From assembly GCF_003053725.1 (NCBI RefSeq), contig NZ_QAYC01000004.1, positions 62,001-126,000 of the forward strand: DNA of 64,000 nt, in the 5' to 3' direction. A model generated the notes under the pieces. The model searched no databases, had not been told where the DNA came from, and saw only the letters and a program-made list of their open reading frames with translations. The number at the start of each line of letters is the position of its first letter. The first letter of the stretch is position 1. This stretch comes from Rhodovulum kholense (GTDB lineage: Bacteria; Pseudomonadota; Alphaproteobacteria; Rhodobacterales; Rhodobacteraceae). This document shows, piece by piece, positions 33,795-42,860 of this stretch. The position numbers and the translations under genes were made by a program.

Positions 33795-36152
33795 ATGCCC
33801 CCGCCCCCGGACTCCCCCGCCGGGCCGCCACGTTGGCCCGTCGACAGACTGACAGATCACCTCGCGCGCGAAAGCGACGCCCTGGTCGACGAGATCCTGC
33901 GCCTTGCCGCAGCAGCCGGTTACACCGACCAGACCAGCTCGATGCGCGCTGCCTGGGTCGAGTCGGTCGAGCGCGTCACCGCCTGCCTTGGCGCCAGCCT
34001 CGGCGACCCGAACCATACGGGCGGCGCGAACGGGCACCACGATTATGGCAGCGATCCGCGCTTTGCCGGGCTGCGCGATGTCGCCTGGCGGCACCGGCGG
34101 TCGGGCGTGCCGCTGGCGCTGAACCACGGCCTTCTGAAATATTACCGCCGCGCCTATCTGGATCTTTGCGGCGTATTGTATCGCGATCCCGCGATCGCGG
34201 CCGGGCTTCCGCCGCGCGACCCGCTTATGGCGCGGCTCGATCTCTTCTTCGACGAGGTCGAACTGGTGATGCTGTCGCCCTGGTCCGAGACCGGCACCGA
34301 AGAGGCCGCGATGGCCGACCGCCTGCGGCGACTGGCGCGCGAGCGCGACCAGTTGTTCGGCGTGCTCGAAAGCCTGCGCGGCCCGGTCTTCATCGCCGAC
34401 GAGGAGGGGGTGCTGATCAGCGCCAACCGCGCCGCGCTGCAGACCTTCCTCGGGCTCGACGAGGCCGGAGCGCTGTTCTACCGGCTCGCGCTGCAATCGC
34501 GCCGCACCGAGTTGCAGCCCATCGTCGACGAGATCCTGGCCACCGAGGGCGCGCAATGGAGCGCGATCTGGCTGCAGACCCATGCGGGCAGCCGCTGCTT
34601 CGACATCCGCCTGCGGATGGTCGAGGACACGGTCTACAAGCTCGACCGCTGGCGCATCGTGCTGATGAACGACGTCACCGACCACCAGCGCGCGATCGAA
34701 CAGGCGCGCGAGGCCGAACGGATGATGTCGCTGTTCCTGGCGGCGATGAGCCACGAGATCCGCACACCGCTGCACAGCGTGCTGGGCGCCGCCGAGCTGT
34801 TGCGCGACCTGCCCCCCGGCGAGTTCGAAGAGCGTCGGCGGCTCAGCGAGCTGCTGGACATCTCGGCCCGCGGCCTGAGTGCGACGCTGGAAAACGTGCT
34901 CAGCTTTTCGCGGTTCGAACATCAGGCCCCGAAACCGCGCCCGGCCCCGGTGGCGCTGGCCGAGGCGCTGGAAAACCTCGTGCGCAGCCGCGAGATCCTC
35001 GCCCGCCAGCAGGGCGTGCCGCTGATGCTGTCGATGCCCGCCGACCTGCCCGACCCGGTCAGTCTCGACTGGTCGATGGTCCAGCAGATCCTCGGCAACC
35101 TGATCCAGAACGCGATCCGGCACGATGACGGGCGCGGCGTGGGGCTGGATGTGGCGCGGCAGGGGGACCGTCTGGTCTTTTCGGTGACCGATCACGGGCC
35201 CGGCCTGCCCGACCAGATCCGCGACATGCTGGCCGCGCCCCCGGCCGCCCTGCGCCCACGCCCGACCGGGCAGTCGGGGTCGGGGCTGGGCCTGGCCATC
35301 GCCCAGCGGATGACGCTGGCGCTTGGCGGCGAGATCGCCGTCGCCGGATCGAAGGGCGACGGCGCGCGCCTCGAGGTCCGGCTGCCGCTGATCGAGGCGG
35401 CGGTTCCCGTCCTGCCGGCCGCGCCGTCCCGGCCCGATGGCGCCTTGGCCAGCCAGAGCTGCCTGCTGATCGACGACGACCCGGTGGGCGTGCTGGTAAC
35501 CGTGGCGATGCTGGAACGGATGGGTCTGAGCGTCGACCATGCCCGTTCGCTGGGGCAGGCTGCGGCGCTGTGCCAGGCGCATCCCGAGAATTACGACCTC
35601 TTCGTCGTCGATTACCGCCTGCCCGACGGCAATGGCGTCGATTTCGCCCGCAGCCTGCAGAACAATCCGGCGCTGGCCGGACGACCGGTCTTTCTGCTCA
35701 GCGCCAATGTCGATCTCGTGCGCCACGCCGAGGGTCAGGCCAGTCTGTTCGCAGCGCTTCTGGAAAAGCCGCTCGATGCCGGGGCTCTGGGCCGGGCGAT
35801 CCGCAGCGGCACCCGCCCGGTGCGGCCCAGCGCGCTGCTGGACGGGATCTCGCCCGCCGCGCAGGCCCGTATGGCCGAGGCCTTCGCCGCGGGCTGGCAG
35901 GCGTTTCAGACGCGGCTGGCCGCGACCGGCGATGCCGACCCCGATGCCGCACTGGCGGGACAGGCGCACAAGCTGGCCAACGGCGCCGCGATCTTCGGCC
36001 GGACCGAGCTTCACGCCGCCCTGCGCAGGTTCGAGCAGATCTTCGAGGAGCCCGCCGCCACGCCGCAGATGCGCGCCAGCGCCCGGGCCCGGGTGCTGGC
36101 CGCCGCGCCGCCGACCGAACCGCCGCCTCCCCCTGCCGGAACCGGCCCATGA
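33795..36152 (+). CDS. dorS: Hybrid sensor histidine kinase, DorS/TorS type
   Basis: A ~785-residue hybrid kinase. Order of domains: an N-terminal helical region (~1-175) of unknown fold, a PAS-like domain (~190-300, LESLRGPVFIADEEGVLISANRA), dimerisation/phosphoacceptor MSHEIRTPLHSVLG with His320, an ATPase domain (NLIQNAIRHDD; SGSGLGLAIAQRM), a receiver with VVDYRLPDGNGVDF (Asp606), and an HPt domain with AHKLANGAAIFG (His725). That His-Asp-His order matches TorS-like phosphorelays. No clear membrane segment is visible at the N-terminus. The ATG at 33795 is used, without a strong ribosome site. It is divergent from the reductase operon and overlaps the regulator gene by ATGA. Confidence 0.85.
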   Translation: MPPPPDSPAGPPRWPVDRLTDHLARESDALVDEILRLAAAAGYTDQTSSMRAAWVESVERVTACLGASLGDPNHTGGANGHHDYGSDPRFAGLRDVAWRHRRSGVPLALNHGLLKYYRRAYLDLCGVLYRDPAIAAGLPPRDPLMARLDLFFDEVELVMLSPWSETGTEEAAMADRLRRLARERDQLFGVLESLRGPVFIADEEGVLISANRAALQTFLGLDEAGALFYRLALQSRRTELQPIVDEILATEGAQWSAIWLQTHAGSRCFDIRLRMVEDTVYKLDRWRIVLMNDVTDHQRAIEQAREAERMMSLFLAAMSHEIRTPLHSVLGAAELLRDLPPGEFEERRRLSELLDISARGLSATLENVLSFSRFEHQAPKPRPAPVALAEALENLVRSREILARQQGVPLMLSMPADLPDPVSLDWSMVQQILGNLIQNAIRHDDGRGVGLDVARQGDRLVFSVTDHGPGLPDQIRDMLAAPPAALRPRPTGQSGSGLGLAIAQRMTLALGGEIAVAGSKGDGARLEVRLPLIEAAVPVLPAAPSRPDGALASQSCLLIDDDPVGVLVTVAMLERMGLSVDHARSLGQAAALCQAHPENYDLFVVDYRLPDGNGVDFARSLQNNPALAGRPVFLLSANVDLVRHAEGQASLFAALLEKPLDAGALGRAIRSGTRPVRPSALLDGISPAAQARMAEAFAAGWQAFQTRLAATGDADPDAALAGQAHKLANGAAIFGRTELHAALRRFEQIFEEPAATPQMRASARARVLAAAPPTEPPPPPAGTGP

Positions 36153-36856
36153 TGCCCCCCGTCAAGGGCCGCGGGCCGGACCCCGCCGATATCCTGCTGA
36201 TCGACGACGACATTCTGGTCCAGGTGATGGTCGAGGACATCGTCACCCAGCTTGGCCACCGCTTCCATGCCGCGGGCGACGGCGACAGCGCCCGCGAGGC
36301 GCTGCTGCGGACCGGCTTCGATCTGGTGATCCTCGACCGCCGCCTCCCCGATACCGACGGGCTCTTGCTGGCGCCGCTCCTGCAGCAGGACCGCAAGATC
36401 CCGTTCATCGTGTTCTCGAGCCTCGACGCCCCCACCGACCAGGTCCTGGGTCTGGGCATGGGAGCCAGCGACTATGTCGGCAAGCCGGTCGAACCTGCGG
36501 TGCTCCGCGCCCGCATCCAGGCGCGGCTGAGCGCGCGCCGGGCGCCCGAGGAACAAACGACCTTCCGGCTGGGCGGATCGCTGCGGCTCGACACCCTGTC
36601 CCGCCGGTTGTGGGTCGCCGACCGGCTGGAGGTGCTGTCGCCCGCCGAGGCGCGGCTGCTGATCTGCCTGATCCGCAATCTCGGCAAGCCGCGCGACCGC
36701 ATGCAGATCAGCATGACCATCTGCGGCCGGGAATGGGTCTATGGCGACCGCACCATCGACGTTCTGGTCTCGCGCCTGCGGCGGCGCCTGAAGGGCAGCG
36801 ACGTGCATATCACCACGGTGCACGGGCTGGGCTATGTGCTGACCGTCGGCGACTGA
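36149..36856 (+). CDS. dorR: OmpR-family response regulator, DorR/TorR type
   Basis: Two-domain response regulator of 235 residues. The receiver (~15-125) has the acidic patch LLIDDD, the phosphoacceptor in LVILDRRLPDTDG, and the Lys in YVGKPVEPAVL. The C-terminal winged helix (~135-235) has LSPAEARLLICLIRN and the recognition-loop segment GDRTIDVLVSRLRRRLKGSDVHI ending in VHGLGYVLT. It overlaps the kinase gene (ATGA) and should receive phosphate from its HPt domain. Its likely targets are the repeats at 33681-33711 in the reductase promoter. Confidence 0.88.
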   Translation: MMPPVKGRGPDPADILLIDDDILVQVMVEDIVTQLGHRFHAAGDGDSAREALLRTGFDLVILDRRLPDTDGLLLAPLLQQDRKIPFIVFSSLDAPTDQVLGLGMGASDYVGKPVEPAVLRARIQARLSARRAPEEQTTFRLGGSLRLDTLSRRLWVADRLEVLSPAEARLLICLIRNLGKPRDRMQISMTICGREWVYGDRTIDVLVSRLRRRLKGSDVHITTVHGLGYVLTVGD

Positions 36857-37009
36857 CCGAAAGGGCGGCGCGCGGCCGCACGGCCCCTGTTCGCGGATCG
36901 GCGATGCCGGGCCGCCGCCCATCCCCTAGATCAGCGGCAACCGGCACGGGACATGCCGTCCCTGCCCATTCCGTATACCGGCCCTTTCCCAACGGAGGAT
37001 ATCGCCGCC

Positions 37010-38032
37010 ATGAAAAAGATCGGATTCCTCTCTTTCGGCCATTGGTCGCCCGATCCGGGCTCGGCCACCCGTTCGGCCGCCGACACGCTTCTGCAATCCA
37101 TCGACCTGGCGCAGGCCGCCGAGGACCTGGGCGCGGACGGCGCCTATTTCCGGGTCCATCACTTCGCCCGGCAACTGGCCTCGCCTTTCCCGCTGCTGGC
37201 CGCCGTCGGGGCGAAGACCAGCCGGATCGAGATCGGCACCGGCGTCATCGACATGCGCTATGAGAACCCGTTCTACATGGCCGAGGATGCCGGGGCCGCC
37301 GACCTGATTTCCGGCGGTCGGCTGCAGCTTGGCATCAGCCGCGGGTCGCCCGAACAGGTGATCGAGGGCTGGCGCCATTTCGGCTATGCCCCCGCCGAGG
37401 GGCAAGGCGACGCCGATATGGGCCGCGAGCACGGGCGGATCTTCTTCGAGCTTCTGAAGGGCGAGGGCTTCGCCCAGCCGAACCCCTACCCGATGTTCCC
37501 GAACCCGCCCGGTCTTCTGCGGATCGAGCCCCATTCCGAGGGGCTGCGCGACCGGATCTGGTGGGGGTCGGGGTCCAACGCCACCGCGATCTGGGCCGCC
37601 GAGATGGGGATGAACCTGCAAAGCTCGACCCTGAAGGACGACGAGACCGGCGAGCCGTTCCATGTCCAGCAGGCCAAGCAGATCCAGGCCTATCGCGCAG
37701 CCTGGGCGGCGGCGGGTCACGAACGCACGCCCCGGGTGTCGGTCAGCCGCTCGATCTTCGCGCTCGTCGACGACCGCGACCGGGCCTATTTCGGGCGCGG
37801 CGTGCAAAGCCGCGACTCGGTCGGCCAGCTTGACGAGACGACGCGGGCGATCTTCGGGCGCAGCTATGCCGCCGAGCCCGACCGGCTGGTCGCGGAGCTG
37901 GCAAAGGACGAGGCCATCGCCGCGGCCGACACGCTGCTGCTGACCGTGCCGAACCAGCTTGGGGTCGATTACAACGCCCATGTGATCGAGGCGATCCTGA
38001 CGCATGTCGCCCCCGCGCTGGGCTGGCGCTGA
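37010..38032 (+). CDS. LLM-class (luciferase-like) flavin-dependent oxidoreductase
   Basis: A 340-residue TIM-barrel flavin enzyme: GFLSFGHWSPDPGSATRSAADTL, DLAQAAEDLGADGAYFRVHHFARQL, IEIGTGVIDMRYENPFYMAEDAG and LQLGISRGSPEQVIEG are the family core. I prefer the ATG at 37010 (MKKIGFLSFGHW), where family similarity begins; GGAGG lies 11 bases upstream. It is monocistronic, followed by a terminator at 38044-38073. Members oxidise diverse substrates with FMNH2, and nothing nearby defines the substrate. Confidence 0.85.
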   Translation: MKKIGFLSFGHWSPDPGSATRSAADTLLQSIDLAQAAEDLGADGAYFRVHHFARQLASPFPLLAAVGAKTSRIEIGTGVIDMRYENPFYMAEDAGAADLISGGRLQLGISRGSPEQVIEGWRHFGYAPAEGQGDADMGREHGRIFFELLKGEGFAQPNPYPMFPNPPGLLRIEPHSEGLRDRIWWGSGSNATAIWAAEMGMNLQSSTLKDDETGEPFHVQQAKQIQAYRAAWAAAGHERTPRVSVSRSIFALVDDRDRAYFGRGVQSRDSVGQLDETTRAIFGRSYAAEPDRLVAELAKDEAIAAADTLLLTVPNQLGVDYNAHVIEAILTHVAPALGWR

Positions 38033-38043
38033 ATCCTGCCTCC

Positions 38044-38075
38044 GAGGCCCCGATCCCGGCGGATCGGGGCCTCTT
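38044..38075 (+). terminator. Terminator hairpin after the LLM oxidoreductase
   Basis: A perfect 12-bp inverted repeat, GAGGCCCCGATC / GATCGGGGCCTC, with a 6-base loop (38056-38061) starts 11 bp after the stop codon at 38032. The trailing T run is short (TTCG), so it may be a bidirectional or Rho-assisted terminator. Confidence 0.65.
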
Positions 38076-38470
38076 CGCGTCGGTCTACCGCCATCGAAGC
38101 GGCGATCCCCGGCCTGAAGGCGCGCCCGGCGGCTCTCGCCTGCACTGGCGCCGCGGCGGTTCGCGTCCGCCCCGGCCCTGGCCGCCTTCGGAAGGTTGCG
38201 CCGAAGCCGCGCGCGGTTCTCGGGTCTTTCGAAATCACACTGTCGAAGTCGGGCCGGCCCGCGGCGCGCTTGTCCGAGGGTCGGAGACGGACGGCCGCCA
38301 ACAGCGGAAGGGCCCGCGCCATTGATGACCCCCGGTCATGAACGCTTGTTTGCCCGTCCCTCTAATCGCATGGGCCCGGCGAGGATATCTGTCGAGGGTC
38401 CCTGAAATGCGAGCCCCTCCCGGCAGGCCCCGTGCCCCGGGTGCCGCTCGTCCAGACAGAAAGCCCCGCC
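38076..38470. other. Gene-free spacer before the pseudogene cluster
   Basis: About 400 bp of GC-rich sequence in which I recognise no gene, RNA or repeat. It precedes a run of truncated genes and may itself be eroded coding sequence, but no protein family can be read in any frame. Confidence 0.4.
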
Positions 38471-38800
38471 ATGACCGCGCAAGCGCCCTTTCCCGCCACG
38501 TTGACCGATTGGGAGCAAGAAGGCGAACGCCCGCTTTTGCGCGTCATGACATGGTGCTGGACGGGCTGCGGATCGGTCCGGGCGAATCCGCCCTCAAGCA
38601 TGGACGCACCCTGCGTGTTCGCAACGCGGACATTGGCGGGAAGTATCCGTTCTGGCATTGCGACGACGTCACGGTGGAAACCAGCCTGTTCCGTCCCGCC
38701 GCCCTCGCGGCGATCTGGTATTCCGAACGGATGACGATGCGCGACTGCGCCTTCACCGATGCCGCCGAAACGTTGTGGAACTGCGAGGCTGCGCCGTCGA
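38471..38800 (+). pseudogene. DUF3737-family protein remnant (frameshifted, internally deleted, truncated)
   Basis: The frame starts MTAQAPFPATLTDWEQEGER and, after a shift of one base near 38540 (ERPLL to ARHDMVLDGLRIG), continues GESALKHGRTLRVRN, GGKYPFWHCDDVTVETSLF, IWYSERMTMRDC and TDAAETLWNCE. GESxLK, KYPFWH, IWYS and ETLWNC follow the order of conserved blocks in DUF3737 proteins. The distance between IWYS and ETLWNC is shorter than usual, and the rest of the family's C-terminal half is absent. The fragment runs straight into MalY/PatB sequence around 38790, so it is a deletion junction. Confidence 0.68.
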
Positions 38801-39560
38801 GGAAAACGCGCTGATCCTGCGCGACGGCCGCTACGAGATGGATTTCGACGATCTCGAACGGCGGGCCGCGCATCGCGACTGCCGCGCGCTTCTGCTGTGC
38901 ACCCCGCACAATCCGGTGGGCCGGGTCTGGACCGCGGCCGAGCCGCGGCGCCTGCACGAGATCTGCGCCCGCCATGGCGTGACCGTCGTCTGCGACGAGT
39001 TCCACGCCGGCCTGACCCTGCCGGGCCATCGCCACCAGTGCTACGCCGCGCTGTCGCCCGACGTAGCGGCGGGCTCGGTCACCTGCCTTTCCGCCGCCAG
39101 CAAGGCTTTCAACCTTGCCGGGCTGCAGATCGCCACCATCGCGGCGCCGGACTCCGAACTGCGCGGGCGGATCGACAAGGCGCTGAACGTGCACGAGGTC
39201 TGCGACCTTAACCCGTTCGGAATCGTGGCCACCATCGCCGCCTGTACCGAGGGGGCGGACTGTCACGCGGCGCTGATCGACTATCTGGCCGGGAACAGCC
39301 GCCTTGCGGCGGCCCGTCTGGCCGACACCCGTCCCGATGCGGGCTTCACCCCGCCCGAGGCCACTTACCTGGCCTGGCTCGACCTGCGGGCCTTCGGTCA
39401 AAGCGCCGAGGCGCTGGTCGCCCAAGTGCGGGACACGGGGCGGCTGATCGCAGGCACCGCCTATGGCGCGGCAGGCGAAGGGTTCCTGCGCCTCAACATG
39501 GCCTGCCCGCGCGCGCGGCTGGAAGACGGGCTGAACCGGCTCGCCATGGCGCTGCGCTGA
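38801..39560 (+). pseudogene. MalY/PatB-type aminotransferase, N-terminally truncated
   Basis: C-terminal ~255 residues of a PLP-dependent MalY/PatB (cystathionine beta-lyase-like) protein: ENALILRDGRYEMDFDDLE, LLLCTPHNPVGRVW, VVCDEFHAGLTLPGH, and the PLP-lysine block CLSAASKAFNLAGLQIA. Full proteins of this family have about 390 residues; the N-terminal ~130, including part of the active site, are missing and replaced by a DUF3737 fragment. The remaining frame is open to a normal C-terminus (ends ...NRLAMALR), so the truncation may be fairly recent. Unlikely to be active. Confidence 0.78.
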
Positions 39561-39587
39561 CACTTCACCACAAGGAAAGGAAAGATC

Positions 39588-39725
39588 ATGACAGCATCTC
39601 CCGTTTGGTTCATCACCGGTTGTTCGACCGGTTTCGGGCGCGAAATCGCCAAGCTCGTGCTGGCGAAAGGCTGGCCCGTGGTCATGACCGCGCGGCGCAT
39701 GGAAACGCTGATCGACCGGCTCGGT
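39588..39725 (+). pseudogene. Short-chain dehydrogenase, N-terminal fragment
   Basis: Only ~45 residues of an SDR remain: MTASPVWFITGCSTGFGREI with the cofactor motif (TGxxxGxG), then LAKGWPVVMTARRMETL. After about 39725 the similarity stops and the sequence turns into an SDR C-terminal fragment on the opposite strand. AAGGAAAG precedes the ATG, so the ribosome site is intact. Not functional. Confidence 0.75.
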
Positions 39726-39729
39726 CGAG

Positions 39730-39955
39730 GGCGCCGTGATGCTGGTGCACTTGTCCGAGAATTCAGGCATCTCGCCGCCGCCCTCCTGCTCGCCCGCCGC
39801 CCAGGCGCGGACGGCATCGGTCTCGGTCACACCCGGCGCGATCGCGTTGCAGCGGATCTTCGTGTTTGACAGCCGGATCGCGATGTTCTTCGTCATCGTG
39901 TCGATTGCGCCCTTGGTCGACGTATGGGCGACGCCGCAGATCGGCAGGCCCCCGG
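39730..39955 (-). pseudogene. Short-chain dehydrogenase, C-terminal fragment (inverted)
   Basis: On the minus strand the sequence reads VAHTSTKGAIDTMTKNIAIR, then SNTKIRCNAIAPGVTETDAV and AGEQEGGGEMPEFSDKCTS, an SDR from just before the catalytic Lys (STK) onward. The NxIxPGxxxTD block is diagnostic. It lies head to head against the plus-strand SDR N-terminus, so an inversion or recombination between two SDR genes has occurred. On its other side it abuts an MFS fragment in another frame. Confidence 0.7.
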
Positions 39956-40275
39956 CGCCAGCGGAAGCGATGCCAGGACCGGGCTGAGCGCCACGCCGGC
40001 CCCCAGACCCGCCGCCCAGATCGCCGCGGCCCGCGCCCGCGCGGCGCCGTGATACACCTGCCCCAGAAGCCCCAGCCCGCGGCCATGATGTCGGCGCTAC
40101 CGAGGCCCTGCAGGATGCGCATGGCGATCCGCATCGGCCCGTCGCCCGACACCGTCGACCGACAGGGCCGCTCCGACCGATGCTGCGGCAGTCAGCCAGA
40201 GCCCGCCCAGAAAGGTGCGCCTGCGCCCGGTGGTGTCGCCCAGCGCCCCGGGGCCGCAGGCCGCGTCCAGGCGAG
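39956..40275 (-). pseudogene. MFS transporter remnant (frameshifted)
   Basis: Minus-strand fragments in successive frames give LGDTTGRRRTFLGGLWLTAA (loop 2-3 signature GxLGDxxGRR), then MRIAMRILQGLGSADIMAA (R-x-LQGxGxA), then AIWAAGLGAGVALSPVLAS. The order and spacing match transmembrane helices 2-5 of a DHA2-like MFS drug exporter, but at least one frameshift separates the parts and the C-terminal two-thirds are missing. Confidence 0.68.
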
Positions 40276-40521
40276 GCGTCGCCCGAGTCAGCAAGCAGTG
40301 CTGCGATGCGGGGAAACTCGCCGATCGTGCGGCAAGTCGGGGCATGCCGACAGGACAAGCGGGTCGCTATTCCATGAGACATCTCTCTGAGTGCGGGATG
40401 ACACGCGACAGACCACTCAGGAAATTCACGCAGGCTCTGAGATAACAGCGCCTTGCCGCCAGCTATGGCGCTCTCAAGAAAAGCCTTGTTTCCCGGTTTG
40501 TTGCCGCATAGACAGATCGGC

Positions 40522-40611
40522 GGAGACGTGGCCGAGTGGTCGAAGGCGCTCCCCTGCTAAGGGAGTAGACGGGAAACCGTCTCGTGGGTTCGAATCCCAT
40601 CGTCTCCGCCA
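40522..40611 (+). tRNA. tRNA-Ser(GCU)
   Basis: The acceptor arms GGAGACG and CGTCTCC pair fully, with discriminator G and an encoded CCA (40609-40611). The anticodon stem CTCCC/GGGAG encloses the loop CTGCTAA with anticodon GCT at 40556-40558. A long variable arm (TAGACGGGAAACCGTCT) marks a class II serine tRNA, and GGTTCGAATCC is the T-arm. A T-rich terminator follows. An accessory segment with a recombinase begins a few hundred bases downstream. Confidence 0.96.
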
Positions 40612-40637
40612 CTGGCCCCAGCGAAAGCGTTCTCCCG

Positions 40638-40665
40638 ATCCGGCTGCGGCCGGATTTTTCCGTTT
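40638..40665 (+). terminator. Rho-independent terminator after tRNA-Ser
   Basis: A 7-bp stem ATCCGGC/GCCGGAT with a 4-base loop is followed by TTTTCCGTTTT, 27 bp after the tRNA 3' end. Confidence 0.78.
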
Positions 40666-40896
40666 TATTTTAGGGTTATGCGGGAGGGGCTGAGCACCGT
40701 CCCTGTCGGCGGGAGGCCCGAAAGCGGTCTCTCAGGGCCGATATTCTCCGGACCTGTTGCCTTTGCCCTTTTGGTGAATTTCCTGCAAGCCACTAACAAG
40801 CAATCATTTATACGTCCGTGCAGGCTGTTGCCTTTGAACCGTCCAATTGCATGCCGACCGGAACCCGGATCGAACGACCCTCAGCCAATGAACGGG

Positions 40897-42063
40897 TCAC
40901 ACTGCCCACTGCGATGAGAGCGCTTCGGCCTGCCGGAGGACAGTTTGCACAGCGGCATCCTGTAGGTCTGACGGGAAGCCGTGCTTGCGCAATATGCGTT
41001 TCACGAGCACACGCATTCGTGCCCTAGCACTCTCGCGGTGTGACCAATCCACCGAAGCGCTGCCCTTGAGGCTGACCAAGAGCTCGTGCGCGATCACCTT
41101 GCGCGCCGCGATGATGGCCTGAGCCTTCCGAAACTGTTTCGGCCCGACGATGGCATCGAAGGCGCCGTCCGAACGGATCCACATCTCAGGACCGTTGGCG
41201 GCCGGCTTGTGTTTCAGTTTGAACGAGCGGCGGTTGTAGACGTTGTTGCCGGTGTAGTTCTCATTGGTCAGGATCTGATGGACGGTCGCACGGTTCCAAG
41301 CCCGCCCGAGATCGGTGAGGATGCCGCGTTCAGTCAGTTCTGCCGCAATTTCGCTTTCCGACAGCCCCTTCTTCAGAAACTGGCTGTAGATCCAGCGCAC
41401 CGTCCGGGCCTCCTCGTCTGGTCCGGGCACAAGGACGACCCGATCCGTCTGCAAGCTCTTGTGCTCGCCCCGCTTCAGTTCGGTTTTCACTTCGCCCCGT
41501 TCATTGAGAAGGGCGCGACGCAACCCGAAGCCCGCCGGGCCGCCCTGACGGTAGCCGAGCTTAGTCAGACGGCATTGGCCCGCGAAGACCTTAACTGAAA
41601 GCTCACGGCTGTATTCGCCCGCCATTGCCCGCTTGACGCTTTTCACGATGGTGGAGGCCGGAGCACCATCGTTCTCGAATTGCTCGGCGCAATAGGCGAC
41701 CTGCATTCCCGCCTTTCGGCAGCGATATTCGTAAAAGGCAGATTCGTCGGTGTCCTGAAAACGTCCCCAGCGGAAGACGTCGTAGACCAGAATCACGCTG
41801 AATTCGGCCACGCCGGATTCGACATCGGCGATCATCTGCTGCAATGCCATCCTGCCGCCGATGACCAGCCCGCTTTTCGCGCCGTCCGAATAGGTTTTGA
41901 CAATCCTGATGCCGCGACGTTCGGCGTATTCGCGGATCGTCTGCGCCTAGTTCTGGGTTGAGTACTGTTGATGCTCGGTCGACATCCGGACGTACTCCGC
42001 AGCCAGCAGCTGCTTGGACGGCTCGGCTTCTCCTTCGGATAATAGTGCTTTTCCCCGAGCCAC
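40897..42063 (-). pseudogene. Serine recombinase (resolvase/invertase N-terminal plus recombinase domain), interrupted by an amber codon
   Basis: Site-specific DNA recombinase of the large serine type. The GTG at 42061-42063 has GGGAGG 5 bases upstream and opens MARGKALLSEGEAEP, then YVRMSTEHQQYSTQN with the catalytic Ser (RMST). The next codon is TAG (41947-41949, codon 39). The same frame then continues AQTIREYAERRGIRIVKTYS and KSGLVIGGRMALQQMIADV to residue 388, with the recombinase domain (GFGLRRAL; VHQILTNENYTGNNVYNRR). One nonsense change breaks an otherwise intact ~388-residue gene. The catalytic serine lies upstream of the stop, so a protein restarting at an internal ATG (41850) would lack it. 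Confidence 0.85.
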
Positions 42064-42187
42064 GCCCGCCTCCCAAGAAATCATGTGGGCTGCTTCGAGC
42101 TGATGGCCCTCCACCGCAGATTGGGCGCAAATGCGAACTGCCGCTCTTCATGTCCTTCCCAGAGTATTATCGAAGGAGGACGCAGAG

Positions 42188-42574
42188 ATGCGGACCAAGA
42201 CGGGCACATTTGTGCCGAAAACGGGCACAAATTTGTACCTTGAAGCCAATGTCGCCGACTACCGGGCAGCCATTGCCGCGGCGGTTCGGGACGAGCTCGG
42301 CTTGACACATCGAGCAGTCAAGACGGCGATGCGCTGGACGGGTGCCAGCGAGCGGACCGTGAAGTACTGGATCGCGGGCGAGCGTGGGCCGAGTGGCGAG
42401 CATCTGATCGCGCTGGCCAGGCACTCGGATATCGTGTTCCACGTGGTCCTGCTGCTCGCCGATCGCACAACGACGCGGATGCCGAGTAAGGTCAAGCCGT
42501 CACAGAGGCGGCGGGGCGTCCAAATTGGTTCACCGCCGCCAGACTCGATGCGTAGTATTTTTTGGTTATATTGA
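42188..42574 (+). CDS. Hypothetical DNA-binding (helix-turn-helix-like) protein of the accessory region
   Basis: A 128-residue protein. The middle (DYRAAIAAAVRDELG, HRAVKTAMRWTGASERTVKYWIAGERGPSG, HLIALARHSD) looks like a helix-turn-helix unit: the GASERTVKYWIAGERGPS stretch matches the turn and recognition helix of XRE-like proteins often found near recombinases in alphaproteobacterial islands. AAGGAGGA 7 bases before the ATG (42188) fixes the start. It is divergent from the recombinase and could control it. Function not established. Confidence 0.66.
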   Translation: MRTKTGTFVPKTGTNLYLEANVADYRAAIAAAVRDELGLTHRAVKTAMRWTGASERTVKYWIAGERGPSGEHLIALARHSDIVFHVVLLLADRTTTRMPSKVKPSQRRRGVQIGSPPPDSMRSIFWLY

Positions 42575-42601
42575 ATACACGCCACGCCGCAGGAGCCTGC
42601 C

Positions 42602-42856
42602 ATGTCCCGCACCACGACCATGACTGTCCGCCTTAGCGGCGCGCTCAGCGACTTCGTTGCGGCCAATGTCGGCGAAAACGGCTCCTACGAGAACATCCGC
42701 GAATACGTGCGCGACCTGATCCGGCGAGACAAGGAGCGGGCCGAGCAGGAGACTTTTGATCGGTTGAAAGCCGAACTGACCCGCGCCTTCGCCGCGCCCG
42801 AAACCAGCTACAAGCCGCTGACGGCCGCCGAAGTCATCGCTCGCAATCGAGCCTGA
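42602..42856 (+). CDS. parD: ParD-type antitoxin
   Basis: Small antitoxin of 84 residues, ribbon-helix-helix type: MSRTTTMTVRLSGALSDFV, then NGSYENIREYVRDLIRRDKE, the usual ParD N-terminal DNA-binding and dimerisation region. The C-terminal ~35 residues should wrap the toxin. AGGAG precedes the ATG. It lies 4 bp upstream of the ParE-type gene, so the two form a type II toxin-antitoxin operon that would be autoregulated by the antitoxin. Confidence 0.86.
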   Translation: MSRTTTMTVRLSGALSDFVAANVGENGSYENIREYVRDLIRRDKERAEQETFDRLKAELTRAFAAPETSYKPLTAAEVIARNRA

Positions 42857-42860
42857 CCAG

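Noticed and set aside
41947-41949. Programmed amber suppression in the recombinase
   Set aside because: Nothing in the context suggests pyrrolysine or a suppressor; the adjacent transposase is also dead.
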